A stretch of DNA of 60,000 nucleotides, taken from Owenia fusiformis. Taxonomy: Eukaryota > Annelida > Polychaeta > Sabellida > Oweniidae. Position numbers and translations under genes: made by a program. This document shows, piece by piece, positions 10,884-21,652 of the stretch (positions within the stretch are counted from its first letter, which is position 1; every line of letters starts with the position of its first letter). Location: assembly GCA_903813345.2 (NCBI GenBank), contig CAIIXF020000002.1, positions 14,952,467-15,012,466 of the forward strand, given 5' to 3'. The notes under the pieces are model-generated. The model saw nothing but the letters and a program-made list of their open reading frames with translations, was not told the DNA's origin and ran no database searches.

Positions 10884-11976
10884 CAGGGTGAGCCAAAAAA
10901 GGTAACCCAAAAAATCTTAATAACTCCAGTATGGAGTTTAAGTAATATTTGGCACAATTTAACCTTGTTCATTGTTCTTTCACTCAAACAAATTTCATTT
11001 GTTTTATAGCCATTTTACAAAACATGCTCAAAATGCTGGTCTTGTCTTTGGAGGCAAACTTGAATACATCAGGGAAGTTCTCTTACAGATATCTTGTGCT
11101 TCTAGGGTTGTTTCGAAGTTTCTTTTTCGGAACTTGATTTCCGATCGAAATAGTATGAGGCCTTTGATAGGACAATCACTAAGTAGTTACTACAATACCG
11201 AGCGGTAAGTTTCATATTATCTTTGAAATAGGCCTAAATATAAAATAACTCAGATGCAGGTAGGCACTGTAGTTACCAGTTTCACCACCAGGAGCAGGGC
11301 TTTCAGTAACACGTCCTTAACATTAGGAAGACCCGGATTTTGATGAAGGGACTCCAAAAAAATTTAAAATTAATCCGCCCCTTGGATGCAAAGACCTGTG
11401 TTTTCATTAACAAAATTGCTTCAAAAAACGAAAAGAAAATACGTATTCAATGGTTGAATATTAGTTATCTCTTTCAATTGAAGGTATCTATATCATTTAG
11501 TGACCTTCTAGACGTTTGTAGAATGCTGATTTTTGAGGGGGGGCTCTCTTTTTGAAAATCAATCCATCCCAGGGACACACTCTTGGGCAAACCTACTGAA
11601 AGCACTGAGGTGGCTTGTTGGGGTCAGATAGCATGGCAGGTATAGCAGAAAGTTCCCTTAACTTAAATATTCATCTGTTTTAGTGGTTCAATTTTTATAT
11701 CACCCTTATGTATCTTATAGTAATGCAAATTATCTTATTATGACCAGTAAAAGAAAATGTTATCTGTCCAATACGAGAAAAGATATTTCACTTTTTGTGA
11801 TTTTATAACAAAATCTTTTAGCATTTGGAGCATTTTTTTGTAAAATGGCCATGAAATTGTGACTATTGGAAATAAACCAATGGAACTTAGTAGAATGAAA
11901 GAACATTGGGACAAGGTTCAATTGTGCCAAATATGGATGACTGAGTTTTAAGGATTTGTTTTTGTTACCTTTTTTT
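10884..11976. mobile_element. Foldback mariner-like relic enclosing a family Y copy
   Basis: The left end reads ta|cagggtgagccaaaaaag. The segment 10884-11040 reappears inverted at about 11805-11976 (for example ggcacaatttaacc against ggttcaattgtgcc). The extreme right terminus has decayed. The middle (about 11245-11810) is an inverted copy of repeat family Y. No intact transposase frame is visible. Confidence 0.6.
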
Positions 11977-12473
11977 AACATATTAATATACATGTACTGT
12001 ATTCTCTGTAATAAGTGCCCACTCTCTAATAAGTGCCCATCTCGCTTCACAAAGTTCAAGAAGTATCGAGGAATGATCAAGTATTAACGAATACAGAAAA
12101 TCAAATTTCTAAAGAAAAATTTGAGTGGGTGATAATAGGAATAGTGAATATACGAGTATGAGAAAAAAGATCAGAATTCTGATGGATCTAATAGGCGATA
12201 ATAGAGTACCAACACTAAACTGCCGTAAACGTGACACATTTTGCAATTCAATGCACCCTCCCAATAAATATCTATCAATGGGTGCTTCCCACATCTTACT
12301 AAACTAATATTATCTCAAAATAGTCTATAATGAATGAAGAAAATGTTCAAATTTTTACCAAGATAGTTTGTGCACAGGATTTTTGCGGACATCAAAAGAT
12401 TGTCACATTAAAACGACTTTCACACGATAAATTACGATCTATCATCAAATCAAAAAGATAAGGTAACGCTTAA

Positions 12474-13075
12474 AGGAACATTCCTTGCCAGACTATTTCT
12501 CTCCTGATATGGTAGCTACAATCATATATATACTTTACATATTTAGCAAAACAAGGGAAAATGTTTTCATGTGGTCAATATTGATCATTTAAAAATGTAG
12601 TACTCATTCCCAGTAAGCTGCCATCTTTTCAGATTTCTTTCAGGAAGTGATGTCATCGACTCTCACCTGTTATAACCTTGTCTATTACAGTATAGGAAAG
12701 AAGTACAAAATCACTTCTAAACAAGAAGCCCTTATCTTCTGTGTAAAAATATTTTCAGGAGTTGTCAACTTAGAACTAAAGAAGAGATCATCAAAAGGAT
12801 TTTAATCATAGTCCAAATTGAAAAAAATATTCAGCTGGTTTAGTAATTCTAAAAGCTCCTTACCTAATGTTAAATGCAAAGTTGAGAGTCGATGACATCA
12901 CTTCCTGAGTGAAATTTTAAAAGATGGCAGCCTACTGGAATTGAGCACTACATTTTTAAGTGATCAATATTGACCATTTCAAAACATTTTTCTGTTTTTT
13001 TTATAAACTTGCAAAGTATGTATATGGTTATAGCTACCATATTAGGAGAGAGATGGTCTGGCAAGGAATACCCCT
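12474..13075. mobile_element. 602-bp foldback element with TTAA target duplications
   Basis: It is flanked by TTAA at 12470-12473 and 13076-13079. Inverted termini are close to agg..tattccttgccagac. The arms are about 190-200 bp long and include gatgtcatcgactctca, inverted as tgagagtcgatgacatc. The middle (about 12680-12830) is unique and non-coding. TTAA duplication is the mark of piggyBac-type transposition, so this is probably a non-autonomous piggyBac-related MITE. Confidence 0.8.
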
Positions 13076-13248
13076 TTAAGATCGATATCAAAGATATGGA
13101 AAATAATTTGGAGAAAACAATTCCTTCAATTTGAGGGGGTCTATTGGGAATTTCTTCAATCCCTGTCTGTTCAAACATTGTCTATTAGATACTGCAAGAT
13201 CCTTGATTTAGCGATCTTAACCGTAATGTCTCCAATAACAATACAAAA

Positions 13249-13406
13249 CAGGGTGTCCCGAAAGTATGCCCCCCCCCTAGGCAGACATATACCAGTGTCG
13301 TCATAGTATGTGTATGGTATAAAGCTTTAAACTGGTATATGACACATACTATGAGGAGACTGGAATATGTCTGCCTACGGGGGCCCAATACTTTCGGGAC
13401 ACCCTG
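13249..13406. mobile_element. 158-bp palindromic mariner-type MITE
   Basis: The left end cagggtgtcccgaaagtat is mirrored by the right end atactttcgggacaccctg. The inner arms also match, for example aggcagacatat and atatgtctgcct. The right flank begins with ta as expected for mariner insertion; the left flank does not. Confidence 0.8.
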
Positions 13407-13636
13407 TACAATACAATACAATAAATACAATACAATATACAGGTATATCATTCAAAATATGCCATTACTTCGTTTTGATGTTGCAAGTAAGGCATTCTTG
13501 GCAAGAAAAATTGCCATGCATGAAATTTCCGGGAATTTATGACTTCTTTCATATATGGGCGCTTATTAGAATGGTCTGAAGGATGTATTTTCAATTTTCT
13601 AAGTGCCTTGGGCGCTAATTACAGAGAATACGATAA

Positions 13637-14593
13637 TCACTGTTTTTGACGAAATACTTTTATGATACTCTGTCTGAATTCCTTGTTCCTCCAAGTATAT
13701 AAAATAGCATTGAGAAATGAATTGCAAAAAACAAACAACTTGCAATATGTATGTAGAATCTCAAACCAAAGTTTGAAGGGCGGTTTTCTCAACATTGAAG
13801 TCAACAAAAAAGGTGCATAGCAAATGTATAGTACACCGAACACAATTACCATGGTCTTTGTTAGTCTTTTATCATCAACTGTATTGTCTTGGCCTGATAC
13901 ACCTTGTTCAATGGCTTTAATCTGTTTTGCTTGCTTCCAAGCTACATAAAACAACCGAGAGTAAAGAATAGTTGAAAAGATGGTCACCAAAACTGCAATG
14001 CCAATAATAAGGGTATAATACAGTCCCCTGTTGGCAAAGTTGAGTGATGTGCATTCAGTTGAGTATGGAGGATACTCATTGAATACAACAAGAATTATAT
14101 TACTACCAATTCCATACATCCATACTATGAATATCCCGCTGTACAAACGTTTGTCTGTTATAATTTGCACATACTTCAATGGGTACATCACCACAATGAA
14201 TCTATCAAATGCAATTAAAGCAAATGTTAAAAAACTTATGCTTGCTGATACCTGTAGCAGAAATTGGCATGTGAGGCAGCTGGATTTTTCTTCGTTGTTG
14301 TTTGTGTATTTCAACCCTGGGGCAAACAGTCGAACAGAACAATACAATAGTGACAGCCCCAGTATGGTGTCTGCAAACGACAAGTTCATAAATAGTTTAT
14401 TAGCCATTGTTTGGAGTTGCTGAATCTTTGATATTGTGACAATTGTTATAATGTTCACAATTAGGATAGCTATTGCTGTCACCTCAGCTAATACGACATT
14501 GAAGATGGCCACTGATGAGGGTATCTCTATCCCATGATCCTCTTTCACAGTAGAGTTTGTCAGAGCAGTATTGTTTATGCTATCCATGTTCAT
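13637..14593 (-). CDS. Class A (rhodopsin-like) G protein-coupled receptor, intronless
   Basis: A 318-residue seven-transmembrane receptor in one exon. The N-terminus is short and carries Asn glycosylation sites (NNT, NST). TM1 is at about residues 30-52. TM2 holds NLSFAD, the conserved Asp. TM3 ends in DRF, where most family members have DRY. TM5 is at about 190-215. TM6 reads CYAP in place of CWxP, and TM7 reads NAILY in place of NPxxY. An amphipathic helix 8 follows (FRQSIIKVFRQ). The pattern is closest to short intronless amine- or MECA-type receptors of invertebrates, and I cannot name a ligand. It lies antisense to CEP44 and upstream of the first CEP44 exon seen, so it may be nested in a CEP44 intron. 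Confidence 0.88.
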   Translation of the reverse strand: MNMDSINNTALTNSTVKEDHGIEIPSSVAIFNVVLAEVTAIAILIVNIITIVTISKIQQLQTMANKLFMNLSFADTILGLSLLYCSVRLFAPGLKYTNNNEEKSSCLTCQFLLQVSASISFLTFALIAFDRFIVVMYPLKYVQIITDKRLYSGIFIVWMYGIGSNIILVVFNEYPPYSTECTSLNFANRGLYYTLIIGIAVLVTIFSTILYSRLFYVAWKQAKQIKAIEQGVSGQDNTVDDKRLTKTMVIVFGVLYICYAPFLLTSMLRKPPFKLWFEILHTYCKLFVFCNSFLNAILYTWRNKEFRQSIIKVFRQKQ

Positions 14594-14836
14594 TTTAATT
14601 TACATAGAATTGTTAAAATTGTATTGTACATATATTGTGTATATTCGTATATTGTAACCAACTAAAATCTGTTATAAGCCTTTATGAAGGACATAGGAGT
14701 GGTGATGAAATTGTCTCTCTGATCTCATGATAAATCAATTTGCTATTTCTCTTCATTATTATATTGTATGCAATCACTTCTATTCTACTGTGGATGTGTG
14801 CAGATAAATGAGGATTTCAATTATTCATGCACAGTA

Positions 14837-15814
14837 CAGGGTGTCTCAAAAAAATGTACCCAAAAGTATATCAACAGCATAGACAAACCATTCATTTTTT
14901 GCATGGTCTTGTAGATAAAAGATGAAAGCTTTTTTTATACACAGTTTTTAATTCAGTTTTGCTTTTTTGATACTTTAACCCATTACCTTTTACACCACAT
15001 ATTCAATGTAACCTCATATTCCGATGACAGTCTGTATCCTTACTACTACATTGTTCATCACATTTGATATTTCTGGTGGAATGTTTTGATTTCTGTTTGG
15101 ATGCTGGTCTTAAGTTGTTCTAGGTTTCTTAGCTTGGGTTTAGCATAAAAGTGGTCCTTCAAATAGCCTTAGAGAAAAAAGTATGGGCCGTCAAATGTGG
15201 GGAATAGGGAGGCCCTCACAATGTCTTATAGCCCCCTTATACAGAGAGGTCAGAGGTTCAAGAAACTGTATTGGTTGGGATTCTAGTGTAGCCTTTGTTA
15301 TGTGTATCAATTTGAGACCACTGTGTTATCATTTGGATATCATTTGGTCTCCAGGCTAGCCTGCCTAACTCTGGAAGGTAACTCCTGAATCAGTTGCCGA
15401 TAATTGACCTGATTATCTGTGCTTGTTCTGCCATCGTCATCCTCAAATATCTTTCTCTGTGGCTATTTGAAGGAGTGTTTTAATGCTCATTCCAAGCAAA
15501 AAGACCTAGAACAACTTAAGGACAACATCCAAAGAGAAATCCAAAAGATTCCACCGCAATTATTATCAAATGTGATGAACAATGTAGCAGTAAGGATACA
15601 GGCTGTCATCGAAATATGAGGTTACATCGATTATGTGGTGTAAAAGGTAAAGGGTTAAAGCATCAAAAAGACAAGACTGAAATAAAAATGGTGTATTGGG
15701 GAGAAAACGTTCGTTCATGTTTTACTATATGACCATGCAAAAAATGTCTGAAAATATTGATGGGTTTATCTGTGCTCTTGATTTACTTTTGGGTACATTT
15801 TTTGAGACACCCTG
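14837..15814. mobile_element. Foldback element built from two inverted mariner transposase 3' ends
   Basis: TA duplications lie at 14835-14836 and 15815-15816. Termini are cagggtgtctcaaaaaa and its complement, matching over about 31 bp. Each arm (about 14837-15175 and 15457-15814) encodes the C-terminal tail of a mariner/Tc1-like DDE transposase in opposite directions. The plus arm reads GYLKECFNAHSKQKDLEQLK, and later NVMNNVAVRIQAVIEI and a stop. The minus arm reads GYLKDHFYAKPKLRNLEQLK. The centre (15180-15440, minus) keeps the fragment NYRQLIQELP. Frames are broken and no active transposase is possible. Confidence 0.8.
15419..15619 (+). pseudogene. Mariner-like transposase C-terminal fragment
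   Basis: A 66-codon frame whose last 50 codons match the tail of mariner/Tc1-type transposases: GYLK, then DLEQLKDNIQREIQKIP, then NVMNNVAVRIQAVIE. The catalytic core is absent. A second, inverted and more decayed copy lies at about 15000-15175 on the minus strand. Confidence 0.65.
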
Positions 15815-16289
15815 TATAATATATATTCGATGTAACTTGATTTTGCCCTAATTTGATCAATATCATTCAACATATTATATATAATTTGGACAATAGAACA
15901 TATTACATTGACAAATTTCACTAATTATCAAGGCCCCTATCTACAAAACACTAGATTATGAGTTTTACATATTTATTTATAGGCCCTAATCAAAACAAAA
16001 TGATACAATATTTGCAATCTACTCTAAATTGCCTTTCATTTGAGTATAATAAAGCTATACTTCAAAACATCTCAAAATTAACATAAATTTCTATTTTCCC
16101 AACCCCCATATATGGCCCCTGGGGGTCAGGGTGAAAAACAAGGGATTTATGTGAAATAGATAGATGTTGTGAATATACTACTAAAATTTCAAAAAATAAT
16201 ATTTATTACTTTGGTTTAAAATGAAAAACATGCTATTTTGTGAAACATTACCGCCATTTTTAAAGTGTTGGCCATCTTGAAAATCTTTT

Positions 16290-16790
16290 TTTGTAGATTC
16301 TTAGGGATGTATTCAACTATAAACCTCCATTGATGTGTATACTTTACATTATGAGGGATGTATTCAACTATAAACCCCCATTGATTTGTATTGTAGATTC
16401 TAAGGGTTGTATTCAACTATAAACCTCCATTGATGTGTATACTTTACATTATGAGGGATGTATTCAACTATAAACCCCCATTGATTTGTATTGTAGATTC
16501 TAACGGTTGTATTCAACTATAAACCTCAATTGATGTGTGTGTTGTAGATTCTGAGGGATGTATTCAACTATAAACCCCCATTGATTTGTATTGTAGATTC
16601 CAAGGGTTGTATTCAACTATAAACCCCCATTTATGTATGTGTTATAGATTCTAAGGAATATATTCAACTGCATGTATAAACCTCAATTGATGTGTGTTGT
16701 AGATTCTGAGGGATGTATTCAACTATAAACCTCAATTGATGTGTGTTGTAGATTCTGAGGGATGTATTCAACTATAAACCTCCTGTAACG
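16290..16790 (+). repeat. Minisatellite of about 50 bp made of the CEP44 splice acceptor plus exon start
   Basis: The phrase tattcaact recurs at 16310, 16361, 16410, 16461, 16510, 16561, 16610, 16661, 16716 and 16765, ten copies with alternating 51- and 49-bp spacing (one of 55). The last copy is the real start of the CEP44 exon: gttgtag|ATTCTGAGGGATG. Eight of the ten copies keep a tag acceptor in front of the ATTC. The other two have acattatgagg at that place. Copies differ by a few substitutions. The unit is not a multiple of three, so upstream acceptors would break the frame. Confidence 0.88.
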
Positions 16791-19700
16791 AAGGACCAGT
16801 TCTTCAGTGCTGGCTTTGCTGAGAGAAAGATAATCATGTGTTCTGAGATCATTGACACAATACGACTACAGTTCAAGCCACCCAAACCAAAGTCAAAGGT
16901 AATTGCTGATGTCTGTGGGGCAGAGGAGCTCAGTTTAAAAAACAGTTTTCAGGATTTTAAATGACTACCATGTTCCCACCCTTCTTTCCAGCTTAACTAA
17001 TATTATACATGTATCATCACATCTATCACAAACAAACTGTACACTATTCCTACATTTTATTCTTCTGATTCAGTGAATAGTGGTATGGATTTTACAGTTT
17101 CAGGCTGTATTTATGAATAACTACAAGAATTCTATACAAGAAACATTATTTAGTCCTTCCTTTTTTACTGAACTAATGAAACTTTTATGTATTAACTTGA
17201 GATTTATGATGTCATAGGACAAATGGAGGTGGTAATTAGCAATGGTTCCAAAGAAATGTTCTTATGATTTACTTGAGATGGAATGAATGTTGTACTTTAT
17301 TTCAAATAATTTCCTAAAGCGATGATGTTTTCTGATGGCTTCATGATGTACTGAAATGCCTTAATGATGTGTTTTGATTTCTAGTTGAACTGCAGTTTAT
17401 TATCAAGTCAGACTAGACCATCTGCACAGACCTCTTCTACACACAACAAGTCCGCCTCGGCAACCAAAGAGACCCCTGTATTGTTCAAAGTAAGTCAAGA
17501 CATATAACCCAGGGTTCTCACCAGCAAATTTTTAGACCTCGGATTTTTCGCGGTATCGTGACTACTCCTCCCCCATGTGTGATCAGAGATATCCTATCAG
17601 TATACTTTTCAAAGTACTACTTGAGAGAGTATCTTCCTACTTTAATCACAATATGCATTTCTAAAAGGTTCTGACCTCCTATTCCCTCATGGTGAAAGAT
17701 ATGATTGTCTAAAATCACTTGCCATACTGCACATTGTCTTTTAGAAATGGAGGGAAGGGATCAATATTTTCCAAAAATGTATCCCATATCTTCCCAAACA
17801 GTGAATTGTCTATGAACAGTCAAACAATGTTGATTGAAATCCATATAATTTTCTAGGGACAATCAAGTCAAGCTTTTTTGCTTTTCAGAAACCTGAGTCT
17901 CCCCCACTTCAGCAACGTGTGGCTCCATTGCAGCAGCATGTGGATGCAGTAACATATGGAGAAGATAAATGGTAGGATATTGCTGCAGTTATTCTTTCTT
18001 ATCCTTCATTTGTTGTACATCACATTTTTATCACACCACGGTTGGGATGTAATAGTTGCAATTGTGGCCAGAAATCCCGATCATTACATTATCATGTCTG
18101 TGTTCCACTTTTTTTGTCATCAAGATTCCAATAAAAGCACATGTTGAATTTTCTTCGTTCACATGTAAGATGATATCATGTGAAACCATTTTCTTTTCTG
18201 GCAGCCAGTTTAGAAGTTTTTCATGAGCGGGGAGCAATGCTTTAAAAGCCAAAGCAATATTAATACCATTAACAAACATACTATAATTGTAAAACTGTAA
18301 ATGTATTCACATGTGTAATTTGTGGAAATAAAGGAAATGCCATCGACTTGAAGTCTGTGATACCACATGTGCTAGAGTATGTTATTATCCCATTGAACAA
18401 AGTTAAGCTGTCTGTCCGTCCCGTCGATAACTCAAATACCTTTGGCCAGATTTTGTTCATATTTTGTACACATATGTCATATAATGGTAGAAGTTCTGCT
18501 TGAAAGCGGCCAGTTTTCAAAATGGCCACTTGTTTAAACATTGTGGCCATTTCAGTCTTATTTAGGTACAATATATAAAAAGTTATATGGGAGAGAAATA
18601 TAGATACTTAGGAAACACATGGCAGCCATCTTGAGAAATGGCACACTACATGTAGGTGGCCAATTTCCAAATTTTTAAATGTTTTATTTTACGTTTTTTA
18701 CTTTAGCTCAAAAGAGATTGTGTTCAGGTTTGATTTTTCCGTCGATATATGAATACTCATAAGCAAGGCACACTGTCTTATGACACTTTGGCTAGTAGGC
18801 AGCCATTTTGAAAAATGGCCAGCATTTCCATGCATTACGATTTTGTTGAAATTGAATATGTGCCTACTTAGAAGCATGTTACACTTTGACGATTTGTCCA
18901 GCGAGTGACCATTTTGAAAATGGTGGCAATTTTTATTTATGTTATTATTTTGGTATAACTGAACAAGTAGTAGAAGGATTTTGTAAAAATGGCAGCCATT
19001 GCTGTTCAATGGGATTTGCTATGCTTTGGCGTTGCTGTTATCTAGTTTCTATTGTTTAGTGCTTCAGCAACCTCTCTACCACTGCCACAAGTCATCAGGG
19101 AACCTGTGAGTGTTAGAGGCTGTGAGAAACAACCCATTGGGCCCATCCCTGCACATATATGGCAGGAGAAAGGCTACCACACATACAATACACCATCTAT
19201 AGCTAGGGTACAGTCGGCCTTCGTAGAGGTTGTCAATATTCCAAAAGGTAAACTTTTTAACATTCCTTGAACTATTATAGATGAATCAGTCAATATTTTG
19301 ACATTTGAGCAACATAACATGTAAAAATATAGTGCTTTTTGACTCATATCACACACTTGTCTGTCTGACTGTCTGTCTATCTCTCTGTTTGTCTGTCAGT
19401 CAGCACATTGGTACCTTCAAAATCCTCCATGACAATTGAAATGATTTAACTTCTAAAATGTGTCTATATAAAGTCGTCAATTGTTCCATAAGTGGCATCT
19501 TGAAAAATCAGGCTTTCAGCTCTTTTTTATCATAACTCCACAAGTACTCCATCAACATGCTTGAAATTGCACAGGTACATGTACCTTAATTTCCAGGTTA
19601 TCAATAATGTCTACATGTTTCAACGAAATAAACATGAATTATTCTTAGCCTATACTCTTAAATATTGATGTATATGAACTTCCCATGTGAGCACAGTAAC

Positions 19701-21652
19701 TATTTTTCATTATCCCATCAGACAAAGTTCTGAGGAATATGGGGAACGCCTCCATACGTCTTTCCAGGCGAATCATAAAATAACACCTTTTTCAAAATGG
19801 TTGCTCAATAGCCAAATTGTCATGTTAAGTCAATGGAGCACATCCCCATGCCAAGTCAATACACCCCTTACTTGCTGAACTTAATGACCTCAACCTCAGC
19901 CCATGTACGTCCAAATGCTTAAATATTTTCCATAGTATTATGTGACATTGTATTCTTCATGTGACACCTAAAGTGATGATTCTGTCTGACCATGGGGATA
20001 TTTGCCCATAATTGCACTATGTCCTTTCATTGAATTTTGATTTTTGTCCAACTTTTGTCTTACATTAAACAAAGCATGGATGGAACTACATGTAGCTATA
20101 AAATTAGCAAAATACTTGCCCCGGCAAAACTTAAACCTGAATTTTATTTTAGACATTTTTCATTGATTTTGTAAAATTGTGTGCCAGAGTAATCAAATAT
20201 TCTCTGGATTAGGTTTTACCTAAATGTATTTCCCGAGATGATCTTTGCCATACATTGCATTGTCAGCCATTACTTATTATGTGACAAAACTGCTATATTT
20301 GTAGGTGAAACTGCCAATAGTCCAAGAGTTCTAGACATCATGGCACATACACCTGCGCGTGGTTCAATACAGCATACAGACATGGGAGCCAGAGACTATG
20401 TAGAAACAGCCAATACATTTGCTCACACTGAACAGCTTAATAGGGTAGAGTTTTCCTTAATACGGCTTCCACTTTTTATTCCCTCAAATTCAAAAATTGT
20501 TGTCCATTCACTTCAAAATACAGTCACTGTATTATGTCATATATATACATGTACGTGATATTCTTTTTATTTAATTCAGCAGTAATTTTTTACATATAAT
20601 ATATCTAATACATACCCTGGACATCCTTCTGGTGGTATAGAGCATTTTACTATAATATCTAGATGGCCAAATATGTGAGGCAATGCATTGCCTTACCAAA
20701 TTGAACAAAACATATATTTTCAGTTGTATGATCAATTGTATATGCCACCTTGAAGCCTGGGAGTTTTTGGTCACCCTTGTTTGTGCTGAGATTATCAGAG
20801 ATCCATACAACAAGAAAATTCGCATGACATTGTCCTTGATATGAAGCTATAATTACCCTGCCCCATGGGAATAGCCGGCTGTTAGGCAGGTGGGGCAATG
20901 CATTGTCTTACCAAACATGAACAAAAGATATATTTTCAGTATAGTATTGATTAAAACTGAAAATTATGTCACATAGCGGCTTAAGTTTTGCTTTGTTTAG
21001 TTGTTTTGTGATTCATATTCCCATTAAATATTTTCAGATTTTAGAAATGCTGGATGAGCGTACAGGCCAGATTCAATCCATGCAACATAGACTGAATGAT
21101 TTGGAACAGCACTTGCCAAAGATTAAACCCCCTAGTTTAGATTTTGATGACACTCAACCTATGCACAGCCCTAAAAAGGAAAACATTGATAATCATTTAA
21201 GAAATGAAAGAAAGATGGATGATATTCTAGCAAGATTGGTGCTTTTGGAAACAAGAATGCAGATTGTAGAATCAAAGGTTTGCAAAACTACAATAATTAG
21301 ACTTTTACAATAGGTATAAAATGTTGGGATGCTTTTATCCATGTATTGTACATTTTTTATATCAATACATATAGTAAAAAACATTTTCCCTCATGAATTT
21401 GAGTAAAAAGTAAAGAGAAAATAATGTTCATAGATTTAGTTGAATGTCATTTATATGACTCATTCACATTGATTGGTAAGATCAATCAGGTACACATAAT
21501 TCATAAAGGCTGGGCGAGGCAAAATATGTTGCGAGAACTCTGTTGTTAACAGTTGATAATGTTTTTGTATGTTTCAGATGAATAACAACACATTAGATTC
21601 CAAGGAAAGAAATCGTCAAGTCTTATCTGACCAATCAAATCAGGAGAACTGA
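16752..21652 (+). CDS. CEP44: Centrosomal protein CEP44, C-terminal seven exons
   Basis: The exons are 16752-16898, 17385-17489, 17889-17971, 19060-19247, 20305-20444, 21038-21277 and 21578-21652. They join with matching phases to 325 codons plus TGA. The first reads ILRDVFNYKPPVTKDQFFSA, the end of the conserved CEP44 N-terminal domain. The middle is Pro/Ser/Gln-rich. The 21038 exon is a predicted coiled coil (ILEMLDERTGQIQSMQHRL). CEP44 is a centriole-lumen and spindle-pole protein needed for centriole-to-centrosome conversion in vertebrates. The first 80 or so residues lie in exons I did not find. Its first visible acceptor sits in a tandem array, and the 19060 exon starts at the edge of a transposable element. 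Candidate poly(A) signals are near 21946, 22555, 22632 and 22771. Confidence 0.85.
18371..19056 (+). mobile_element. Repeat family X copy 3, abutting a CEP44 exon
   Basis: It starts at atcccattgaacaaagtt and ends with gttcaatgggatttgct and gttgctgttatctagtttc. The interior has the family phrases actcaaatacc...gccagattttgttcatatt and gcggccatttt variants. The right end reaches to within a few bases of the acceptor of the CEP44 exon at 19060, so the pyrimidine-rich tract before this exon comes from the element. Confidence 0.7.
19360..19410. repeat. Imperfect tgtc microsatellite
   Basis: A run of tgtctgtctgactgtctg type repeats in a CEP44 intron. The repeat that follows (about 19420-19760) shares phrases with 35400-35780, such as ccatcaa.atgcttgaaatt, and is another dispersed family. 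Confidence 0.5.
20680..20945 (+). repeat. Direct duplication ending in acceptor-like sequence, CEP44 intron
   Basis: ggcaatgcattgccttacc...atatattttcag (20681-20722) recurs at 20893-20938. Each copy ends in atatattttcag, close to the real acceptor aatattttcag at 21027-21037. It may be another exon-edge duplication, but the copies do not include exon sequence. Confidence 0.4.

Noticed and set aside
5200-16700. Search for the 5' exons of CEP44
   Set aside because: I expected about 80 further N-terminal residues but found no block resembling them; they probably lie outside the window or were missed.
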